Origin: Actinomycetota bacterium
GTDB taxonomy: Bacteria; Actinomycetota; Acidimicrobiia; Acidimicrobiales; AC-14
Assembly (NCBI GenBank): GCA_005888325.1
Contig: VAWU01000023.1
Location: 1 to 64,000 of the forward strand
Length of the DNA stretch: 64,000 nucleotides
Direction of reading: 5' to 3'
A program made the position numbers and the translations under genes. Position 1 is the stretch's first letter. Each line of letters opens with the position of its first letter. Shown piece by piece: positions 52,036 to 59,503 of the stretch. Below the pieces are notes generated by a model. It was not told the origin of the DNA, made no database searches, and saw only the letters and a list, made by a program, of their open reading frames with translations.

Positions 52036-52041
52036 TATACT
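52036..52041 (+). promoter_or_regulatory. -10 box TATACT of a leaderless promoter
   Basis: TATACT, close to the sigma-70 consensus, lies 8 nt before ATG 52050. Confidence 0.55.
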
Positions 52042-52049
52042 TCTGCGCC

Positions 52050-53966
52050 ATGCGCTCCGGCCGTTCACCCGGGACGTCGCTCCACGACGTTGCCGAGGTC
52101 CCGGAGGGCCAGGGGGCCGAAGCGGCCCCGCGCGGGGCGCGCCGGCCCGCTCGCCCTTCACGATCGGCAGTCGCCCGCGCCCGGCGCCGCGCGCTCCGGG
52201 TGCCGGCGCTCGTCGTCCTCTTGGCGCTGCCTCTGGCGGTCGCGCTCGCGGTGCTGCGGCAGCCGACATGGCACCCGACCGACGATCTGGCGCAGACCGA
52301 GCTGCAGGTGCGCGACGTCGGCACCGGGCACCCGCCGCTGATCGGCCTCGCGGGCCGTCTCGGCTCCCTCGACAAGCAGGGAAGCCACCCCGGCCCCCTG
52401 AGCTTCTGGGCGCTGTGGCCGTTCTACGAGCTGTTCGGCGCGCACGCATGGGCCCTCCAGGCGGCGGCCGCGTCGCTCCACGTCCTCGCCATCAGCACCG
52501 CGTTGTGGATCGCGTTCCGGCGCGGCGGGCTCCGGCTCGTGCTCGCAGTCGCGGCGGTGGTCGCGCTGCTCGCCCGTGCCTACGGCACGCAGATCCTCAC
52601 GGAGGCGTGGAACCCGTACCTGCCCGTGATGTGGTGGCTCGTCTTCGTGCTGGCCGTGTGGTCCATCGTCTCGGACGACCCGCCGATGCTCCCCGTCGCG
52701 GTCTTCGCGGGGACGTTCTGCATGCAGACCCACCTTCCCTACCTCGGGCTGGCGGGGGGCCTCTTCGCGGGTGCGCTGGCGTTCGCGTTCGGAAGGGCGT
52801 ACGCGCGGCGCCGCGAGGCGCCGGGAGGGCTGCGCCGGCTCGTCGCGTGGACGCTCATGGCCGCGGCCGCGGGCATCGTCCTCTGGCTGCCGCCGGTGAT
52901 CGAGGAGCTCACCCACTCGCCGGGCAACCTGTCGGTCGTCCGCCACGAGCTCTTGCACCCGCCGCAGCCGCCGATCGGCGCCCGGCAGGGATTGGAGCTG
53001 CTGCTGGTGCACCTCAACCCCTGGAAGCTCGTCGCCAAGCAGCCGCGCGCCACCGCCGGTGCGCTCGTCCCCGGCCTCGCGCTGCTCCTCGTGTGGGCTG
53101 CCTCCGCCTTCGTGGCCTGGCGGCTGCGGCACCGGCCACTCGTGCGCCTGAACGCGGTGCTGACCGGCGGGCTGGTCCTGTCGGTCGTGTCGATGAGCCG
53201 CGTGCACGGGTTCGTCTGGTACTACCTGTTCCTCTGGGCCTGGGGAATCACGGCCCTGCTCCTGCTCGCGATCGCGTGGACGGCGAGCATCGTCGTCGGG
53301 AGGCGGCTGGGGCCCGTCGCGCGGCCGCGGCTGGCCACGGTGGGGAGCGTTGCGCTCCTCTGCGCAATCATCGTGTCGACGACGGCGTTCACTGTCGATG
53401 CGGCGCGCGCCGAGGACCCCGCCCCGCGACTCTCGGCGACGCTGGGCCGGCTCGTCCCCCCGACGGTCGACGCGCTCGCGAGGCGGCCGCCGGACGGCCG
53501 CCACGGCCGTTACCTGGTCACCTGGTTCGACCCCGTCTCCATCGGCGCGCAGGGCTTCGGCCTGCTGAACGAGCTCGAACGCCGCGGCTTCGACGTCGGC
53601 GCCCGCAAGATCTATCTCGCCGGGGTGAGATCCCACCGCATCCTCGACCCCTCCGACGCGTCGGCCGAGGTGCACCTGGCGGTGGGCTCCGACATCGCGA
53701 CGTGGCGCGCCCGGCCCGGGGCCCAGGAGGTCGCCTACGTCGACCCGCGCAGCTCCGCGGAGCGGGTCGAGTTCGACCGCCTCCGACGACAAGCCATCCG
53801 CGGGCTGCGGGCGGTCGGGCTCGTCGCCCTCGTGCCGGCCGTCGACAACAGCCTCTTCACCACCATCCTCGACAGCCGCGTGCCTGAGCGCCCCCGGGAG
53901 CTCATGATCAGGATGCGCGACCTGGGACTGCCGACCGCTGTGTTCGTGGCCCCGCCCACCCGCTGA
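52050..53966 (+). CDS. GT-C-like membrane glycosyltransferase, unusual loop
   Basis: A 638-residue protein: 55 basic residues, 10 or more helices and a C-terminal outer domain of about 170 residues (LARRPPDGRHGRYLVTWFDP; IYLAGVRSHRILDPSDASAEV). The first loop, TWHPTDDLAQTELQVRDVGTGHPPL, has the acidic pair as DD followed by E, and KQGSHPGPLSFWALWPFYELFG replaces the PPxY segment. This matches a group of actinobacterial GT-C proteins of unknown specificity. It is transcribed from TATACT upstream as a leaderless message and converges with the polyprenol-mannose synthase-like gene. Confidence 0.78.
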   Translation: MRSGRSPGTSLHDVAEVPEGQGAEAAPRGARRPARPSRSAVARARRRALRVPALVVLLALPLAVALAVLRQPTWHPTDDLAQTELQVRDVGTGHPPLIGLAGRLGSLDKQGSHPGPLSFWALWPFYELFGAHAWALQAAAASLHVLAISTALWIAFRRGGLRLVLAVAAVVALLARAYGTQILTEAWNPYLPVMWWLVFVLAVWSIVSDDPPMLPVAVFAGTFCMQTHLPYLGLAGGLFAGALAFAFGRAYARRREAPGGLRRLVAWTLMAAAAGIVLWLPPVIEELTHSPGNLSVVRHELLHPPQPPIGARQGLELLLVHLNPWKLVAKQPRATAGALVPGLALLLVWAASAFVAWRLRHRPLVRLNAVLTGGLVLSVVSMSRVHGFVWYYLFLWAWGITALLLLAIAWTASIVVGRRLGPVARPRLATVGSVALLCAIIVSTTAFTVDAARAEDPAPRLSATLGRLVPPTVDALARRPPDGRHGRYLVTWFDPVSIGAQGFGLLNELERRGFDVGARKIYLAGVRSHRILDPSDASAEVHLAVGSDIATWRARPGAQEVAYVDPRSSAERVEFDRLRRQAIRGLRAVGLVALVPAVDNSLFTTILDSRVPERPRELMIRMRDLGLPTAVFVAPPTR

Positions 53967-53978
53967 CGCCCGCGAGCT

Positions 53979-54737
53979 CTAGGCCGCAGCGCGCGAACGG
54001 CGGGCCAGGTTGCGGACGCGGTCGCGCACGCCCCACCCGGTGACGAGCCACATCTCCTCGGCGACGATGGCCCACGACATCTTCGACTTCCCGCGCACTC
54101 GGTCGGTGAAGGTGATCGGCACCTCGGCGACCTTCCCGCCGTAGCGCGAGACGCGGTACGCGAGCTCGATCTGGAAGCCGTAGCCGTTCGCCTTCGTGTT
54201 CACCAGGTCGATGGCGCGCACGATGTCGGCCGTGTACGCGCGGTAGCCCGACGTGGCGTCGGACAGAGGCATGCGCAGCGCGAAGCGCGTGTAGAGGTTG
54301 CCGTAGCGCGACAGGGCGCGTCGGTGGAAGGGCCAGTGCGGGATCGAGCCCCCCGGCACGTAGCGCGAGCCGATGGCGAAGTCGGCCCCGTCGTCGAGCG
54401 CCTGCAGGAGCGTCGGCAGCGCGGCCGGGTCGTGCGAGAGGTCGGCGTCCATCTGGACCAGCACCTCGTAGCCCCGTTCGAGGCCCCGTCCGAAGCCGGC
54501 GCGATACGCGTTGCCGAGACCGTTCTTCGCCGGGCGCACCATGACGTCGATCTGGCCGAGTTCGGCCGCGACCGCCTCGGCCGCGCCGGCGGTGCCGTCG
54601 GGGCTGCTGTCGTCGACGACGAGGACGTCGGCCGTCGGCACCGCGGCCCGGACGCGGCGGAGATAGGTCTCGATGTTCTCCACTTCCAGGTAGGTGGGCA
54701 CGACGACGAGCGTTCGACGTGATGTGGTGAAGGCGAT
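53979..54737 (-). CDS. polyprenol-phosphate mannose synthase-like GT2, probable ATC start
   Basis: A GT-A enzyme of about 252 residues. VVVPTYLEVENIETYLRRV, VVDDSSPDGTAG, VRPAKNGLGNAYRAGF, VQMDADLSHDPAAL (DAD metal-binding motif) and GSRYVPGG are exact Dpm/Ppm1-type signatures; there is no C-terminal membrane segment, so it is soluble or peripheral. It would make polyprenyl-phosphate-mannose (or glucose), the donor used by the GT-C enzymes here. GTG 54701 lies inside the first beta-strand (TLVVVPTY). ATC 54737, with GGGAGG 5 nt upstream, gives the complete strand. Confidence 0.9.
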   Translation of the reverse strand: MAFTTSRRTLVVVPTYLEVENIETYLRRVRAAVPTADVLVVDDSSPDGTAGAAEAVAAELGQIDVMVRPAKNGLGNAYRAGFGRGLERGYEVLVQMDADLSHDPAALPTLLQALDDGADFAIGSRYVPGGSIPHWPFHRRALSRYGNLYTRFALRMPLSDATSGYRAYTADIVRAIDLVNTKANGYGFQIELAYRVSRYGGKVAEVPITFTDRVRGKSKMSWAIVAEEMWLVTGWGVRDRVRNLARRSRAAA

Positions 54738-54825
54738 CGGATCCTCCCGGGGCGCGGGGTGGCGGCGGCATTGTGGCCGTCTTCCCGGTCATCGGGCAAC
54801 GTACGGCGTGAAGAGGGGCGCGGGT

Positions 54826-54851
54826 GGCACCCCGTCGGGGTGCCGTACCAT
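54826..54851 (+). promoter_or_regulatory. inverted repeat plus -10 TACCAT upstream of AftD-like copy 2
   Basis: GGCACCCC-GTC-GGGGTGCC (54826-54844) is a perfect 8-bp inverted repeat directly before TACCAT (54846-54851). It occupies the -35/spacer region, so a regulator binding there would block or activate the promoter. The leader to GTG 54926 would be about 70 nt. Confidence 0.45.
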
Positions 54852-54925
54852 TGCCGACGCGCGGTGGCCCGACTGGCCCCCTCAGCACACCACGACAAGA
54901 TCAGCCGGGAGGGCGGCGCCACAAC

Positions 54926-57900
54926 GTGATCGGCACTCGTGATGCCCGGGCCCGCGGCGCGGCGACGGTGCGGTCCGGCGGCGACAGACCCGACCTTGCG
55001 GGGGCGGCGCGTCGCCGCTCGCTCAGGAACCACGCCTTCCTCGCCGCGCTCGCCTACGTGCCGCTGCTGCTGACCAAGCCCGGGCAGGTGGGGGCGGACA
55101 CCAAGCAGTACCTCTACCTCGACCCGGGACGGATGCTGGGCTGCGCCGCGTCGCTGTGGGACCCCAACGTCGGCCTGGGGACGGTCACGCACCAGAACAT
55201 CGGCTACCTGTTCCCGATGGGCCCGTTCTACTGGGTCCTCCAGCAGGTGGGGTCGCCCGACTGGGTCGCCCAACGACTCTGGCTGGCGACGATCATGTTC
55301 GCCGCCGGGGCGGGGATGCTCTTTCTCTTCCGGGTGCTCGACATCCGCGGGCCGGGGGCCATGGTGGGCGCGCTCGTCTTCATGCTGAGCCCCTACCTGC
55401 TCACGGTTGCCGCCCGCCTCTCGGTGCTGCTCCTGCCTTGGGCCGGCCTCCCGTGGATGCTCGGGCTCGCCATCCTCGCCCTGCGGCGAGGGGGATGGCG
55501 CTACCCGGCTCTGTTCGCAGTGGTCGTGGCGATCGTGGGCGGGGTGAACGCCACCGCGCTCATCTACGCGGGGCTGGGGCCGGTCCTCTACTTCCCGTTC
55601 GCGGTCTGGGTCGAGCACCAGGCGTCGGCCCGGCAGGCCCTCGCCACGATGGCCAGGATCGGCGTGCTGACGCTGGTCACCTCGCTGTGGTGGATCGCGG
55701 GGCTGAGCATTCAGGCGGGTTACGGCCTCGACGTGCTCGCGTACTCCGAGACGATGCGAGCGGTTGCGCTCACCTCGCTGTCGTCGGAGACGCTGCGCGG
55801 GCTCGGCTACTGGTTCTTCTACGGCGGCGACAAGCTCGGGCCATGGACGGAGTCGTCCGTCCCGTACACGCAGAACATCGCGTTGCTCCTGGCCAGCTTC
55901 GCCCTGCCGACCTTCGCCTTCATCTCCGCGGTGACCGTGCGCTGGCGCCACCGCGCCTACTTCGTCGCACTGATCTTCGTCGGCACCGTGATCGCGGTCG
56001 GCGCCTACCCGTACGACGGGCCGTCGATCTGGGGCAGCGTGGTCAAGAAGGCGTCGAACGAATCGACTGCGGCCTTCGCGATGCGCAGCTCGGGCCGGGT
56101 GGTGCCGATCGTCGCGCTCGGGTGCGCGGTCCTGCTCGCGGCGGGGGTGAGCGCGCTCGCGCGCACCCGCCCGCGCCGCGCCGCGTGGGTCGCGATCGCG
56201 CTCGCCGGGCTGGCGGCGGCCAACCTCCCCGCCCTCTTCACCGGCGGCTTGGTGGCGGAGAACCTGAAGCGCCCAGAGCACATCCCCGCTTACTGGCAGA
56301 AGGCCGCCGACTGGCTCGACGCCCGGGGCCACGACACCCGCGTGCTCGAGCTCCCCGGGTCCGACTTCACGTCGTACCGCTGGGGCAACACGGTCGAGCC
56401 CATCACGCCCGGGCTCATGGACCGCCCCTACGTCGCCCGGGAGCTGATTCCATACGGCTCGCCGCCCTCGGCCGACCTGCTCAACGCGCTCGACCGCCGG
56501 CTCCAGGAGGGCGTGCTGGAGCCCGAGGCGATCGCGCCCGTGGCGCGGCTGATGAGCGTCGGCGACGTGGTGCTGCGGTCGGACCTGCAGTTCGAGCGCT
56601 TCAACACGCCGAGGCCCCGCCCGACCTGGCGGTTCTTCACCCCCCCGCCCGCGGGTCTGGCCGACCCGGTGGGCTTCGGGCGCCCGGTGCGCAACACGCC
56701 CAAGCAGTACCCGATGATCGACGAGCTCGCCCTGAGCGAGCCGCCGGGCGAGCCGGACCCCCCGCCCGTCTCCGCGTTCGCGGTGCGCGGCGCGCCCCCG
56801 ATCGTGCGGACCGCGGCAGCCGACCGGCCCGTGCTGCTGGCCGGCGACGGCGAGGGCGTGGTCGACGCGGCCGCCATCGGCCTGCTCGACCGGCCCAGCG
56901 CGCTCCTCTACTCGGGCTCGTTCGCGGGCGACCCCGCGGGGATGAAGCGGGTGCTCGCTGCGGGGGCGGACCTGGTGCTGACCGACAGCAACCGGCGCCG
57001 GGCGCGCCGGTGGAGCACCGTGCGCGAGGTGACGGGCTACACCGAGCAGGCGGAGGAGAAGAAGCTCGCAGACGACTTGGTCGACGCCCGGCTCGACGTC
57101 TTCCCCCGCGCGGGCGACGACGCGTTCACCGTCGCCCAGCAGCGTGGCGTGCGCCGCGTCCAGGCGACCCACTACGCCAACCCGGTTTCCTACACCCCCG
57201 AGGACCGTGCCGTCCGCGCCCTCGACGGCGACCGCTTCACGGCCTGGCGGGTCGGCGCCTTCGACGACCCTCGAGGCGAGCGGCTCGAGATCGAGCTGGC
57301 CCATCCCGTCACGACCAGCCGGGTACGCCTGCTGCAACCCGTGAACGGCGATCGCAACCGCTGGATCACCCGGGCCACGCTGACCTTCGACGGCGGCGCG
57401 TCCAAGCAGATCCGGCTCGGGAGCGCGTCGCGCCGAGGCCAGGGCGAGTGGGTCGACATCGGGCGCCGCACCTTCAAGACGATGTCGCTGCGCATCGACC
57501 GGCTCAACTTCGGCCCACGCGAGACGTACGGCGGCCTCAGCGCGGTCGGCATGGCCGAGGTCGGGTTCGACGGCGTGAAGGCGCGCGCCGACGAGGTCAT
57601 CCGGCTTCCGCGCGACCTGCTCGCCGCGGCCAGCGCGGGCTCGATCGACCACCGGCTCGACATCCTCCTCGACCGCCAGCGCTCCAACGGGTTCCCTCCC
57701 CGCGCCGACGAGGAGAACTACATCGCCCGCGCCTTCAGCCTCCCGGTGTCCCGGTCGTTCGGCGTCACCGGCACCGCCCGCCTCTCGCTGGGCCGCGACG
57801 ACCAAGAGGTCGACGCGGTCGTGGGCAAGGGCGGCGGGATCGTGGCCCGTTCCTCCGCTCGTCTCCCCGGCGACCTGCAGGCCCGCGCCTCCTCCGCGTT

Positions 57901-59326
57901 CGACGGCGATCCCGCGACGGCATGGACGCCGCCGTTCGCCGGCCCCACGACGAAGTGGATCGAGGCCAAGCTGCCCGCACCGGTCACCTTCGACCACCTC
58001 GACCTCGTCCTGGTGGCCGACAAGCGCCATTCGCTGCCGACCAAGCTCCGGGTCGAGACCGAGCAGGGCGTACGCCGCGTCTCGGTCCCGAAGATCACGA
58101 GCCGGTCGCGGGAGGGCGCGACCGTCGCGCTGCCGCTTCGGCTCCGGCGGCCGCTCACGGGCCAGACGGTTCGGGTCGTGCTCGAGCAGGTGAAGGCGCG
58201 CAAGACCCGCAACTACTTCACCGGGGCCGACGAACCCTTGCCCGTGGCCATCGCCGAGGCCGGCATCCCGGGCGTGCGGATGTCGCCCACGCCCACCGCG
58301 TTCGACAGCGGCTGCCGCGCCGACCTTCTCACGGTCGATGCGCGCAAGGTGGAGGTGCGCGTCACCGGCAACGCCCCCGCCGCCGAGGCGCGCGGGCCGC
58401 TCGCGGTCGACCTCTGCGGCGCCGATGCCGGTGGCCTCACCCTGGCGCCCGGCGAGCACGTCCTGCGCACGACGAGCGGCGGGCGCACCGGCATCGACCT
58501 CGACCGGTTGGTTCTCTCCTCGGCCGCGGGCGGGGCGAGCCTGCCGCCGCCCGCACCCGGCCGCGTCGCGCCGCCCTCGCCGCCGTCGCGACCCTCGCCT
58601 GCGATCACGATCGAGCGCGACGGCCGCACGGCCAAGCGTGTGCGGGTGGCCGCTCCCACCCAGCCGTTCTGGCTCGTGCTGGGCCAGAGCCACAACCTCG
58701 GGTGGGAGGCGAAGACCAACGGCCGCTCGCTCGGGCCGCCCACCGTCATCGACGGGTTCGCCAACGGGTGGCTCATCCGGCCCGATCCCCAGGGACGCGA
58801 CGTCTCGGTCGACCTCGAGTGGACGCCGCAGCGACGGGTCTGGGTGATGCTGCCGATCTCGGCGCTCGGCCTGTTGCTGTGCCTCGCGCTCGCGCTGGCC
58901 AACCCCGGCCGCAAGCGGGCGCTCGGCGGCGCTCCCGAGCCCCGCCTGGTGCCCCCGTGGCGCCACCGCGGGAGCCGGCCACGACGGGCCACGACCGCGG
59001 TCGTCACCGCCGGCGTGGCGGTGGTCGTCACGCTCGTGGCCGGGCTGCCGACGGGCGTCCTCGCGGGCGGGCTCACCTTGGCCGCCGTGCTCGTCCCCCG
59101 CGCCCGCGCCCTGGTGACGCTGGGTGCGGTGGGCGGGCTCGCGGCCGCGGGCCTCTACACCGCGGCCCTGCAGTACATCGCCAACTACCCGTCGGTGTTC
59201 GAGTGGCCGACGTTCTTCCGCGTCTCGCACAACCTGGCCTGGGTGGGCGCCGCGCTCCTCGCCGCCGACGTCGTCGCCGGTCTCGCCCGCGATCGGGCCT
59301 CGCCCCCGGCCGACGCACAGCCGTGA
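54926..59326 (+). CDS. AftD-like alpha-(1->3)-arabinofuranosyltransferase, copy 2
   Basis: A 1466-residue paralog of the 46247-50611 product, colinear over its whole length. The GT-C domain has GQVGADTKQYLYLDPGRML, LWDPNVGLGTVTHQNIGYLF, WFFYGGDKLGPWTESSVPY and LPGSDFTSYRWGNTVEPITP near residue 460. The outer region has discoidin-like modules at DGDRFTAWRVGA and DGDPATAWTPPF and the segment QPFWLVLGQSHNLGWEAK near residue 1240. C-terminal helices close it. It probably extends or branches an arabinan or similar furanoside polymer. GTG 54926 was chosen, with GGGAGGG about 12 nt upstream. Confidence 0.9.
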   Translation: MIGTRDARARGAATVRSGGDRPDLAGAARRRSLRNHAFLAALAYVPLLLTKPGQVGADTKQYLYLDPGRMLGCAASLWDPNVGLGTVTHQNIGYLFPMGPFYWVLQQVGSPDWVAQRLWLATIMFAAGAGMLFLFRVLDIRGPGAMVGALVFMLSPYLLTVAARLSVLLLPWAGLPWMLGLAILALRRGGWRYPALFAVVVAIVGGVNATALIYAGLGPVLYFPFAVWVEHQASARQALATMARIGVLTLVTSLWWIAGLSIQAGYGLDVLAYSETMRAVALTSLSSETLRGLGYWFFYGGDKLGPWTESSVPYTQNIALLLASFALPTFAFISAVTVRWRHRAYFVALIFVGTVIAVGAYPYDGPSIWGSVVKKASNESTAAFAMRSSGRVVPIVALGCAVLLAAGVSALARTRPRRAAWVAIALAGLAAANLPALFTGGLVAENLKRPEHIPAYWQKAADWLDARGHDTRVLELPGSDFTSYRWGNTVEPITPGLMDRPYVARELIPYGSPPSADLLNALDRRLQEGVLEPEAIAPVARLMSVGDVVLRSDLQFERFNTPRPRPTWRFFTPPPAGLADPVGFGRPVRNTPKQYPMIDELALSEPPGEPDPPPVSAFAVRGAPPIVRTAAADRPVLLAGDGEGVVDAAAIGLLDRPSALLYSGSFAGDPAGMKRVLAAGADLVLTDSNRRRARRWSTVREVTGYTEQAEEKKLADDLVDARLDVFPRAGDDAFTVAQQRGVRRVQATHYANPVSYTPEDRAVRALDGDRFTAWRVGAFDDPRGERLEIELAHPVTTSRVRLLQPVNGDRNRWITRATLTFDGGASKQIRLGSASRRGQGEWVDIGRRTFKTMSLRIDRLNFGPRETYGGLSAVGMAEVGFDGVKARADEVIRLPRDLLAAASAGSIDHRLDILLDRQRSNGFPPRADEENYIARAFSLPVSRSFGVTGTARLSLGRDDQEVDAVVGKGGGIVARSSARLPGDLQARASSAFDGDPATAWTPPFAGPTTKWIEAKLPAPVTFDHLDLVLVADKRHSLPTKLRVETEQGVRRVSVPKITSRSREGATVALPLRLRRPLTGQTVRVVLEQVKARKTRNYFTGADEPLPVAIAEAGIPGVRMSPTPTAFDSGCRADLLTVDARKVEVRVTGNAPAAEARGPLAVDLCGADAGGLTLAPGEHVLRTTSGGRTGIDLDRLVLSSAAGGASLPPPAPGRVAPPSPPSRPSPAITIERDGRTAKRVRVAAPTQPFWLVLGQSHNLGWEAKTNGRSLGPPTVIDGFANGWLIRPDPQGRDVSVDLEWTPQRRVWVMLPISALGLLLCLALALANPGRKRALGGAPEPRLVPPWRHRGSRPRRATTAVVTAGVAVVVTLVAGLPTGVLAGGLTLAAVLVPRARALVTLGAVGGLAAAGLYTAALQYIANYPSVFEWPTFFRVSHNLAWVGAALLAADVVAGLARDRASPPADAQP

Positions 59327-59431
59327 CCGTGCGCGAAAGCGCGCGCTAGTGCTCGAGATGGCGGATTGCTACCCTCGGCTCGAGGGGACGCCCCCGCGGG
59401 GCTTCCGAAAACGTGGGGGGAAACAGCGCTG

Positions 59432-59485
59432 AATCTGAAGCCAGCACTGAACCTGAAGCCTGCACTGAGTCTGAAGCCGGCACTG
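59432..59485 (+). repeat. 18-nt tandem repeat, three copies
   Basis: Three 18-nt units (59432-59449, 59450-59467, 59468-59485) of the form AANCTGAAGCCNGCACTG, with only four variable positions. They lie in the untranslated leader of the GH39-like gene, ending 18 nt before its GTG, and are followed by the GAGGGAGGG ribosome site. Confidence 0.85.
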
Positions 59486-59503
59486 AAGCGAGAGGGAGGG
59501 CGC

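Noticed and set aside
54200-59230. A 1676-codon open frame antisense to AftD-like copy 2
   Set aside because: High-GC coding regions leave the opposite strand open; it is Arg/Gly/His-rich without domains and is fully covered by a homologous gene on the other strand.
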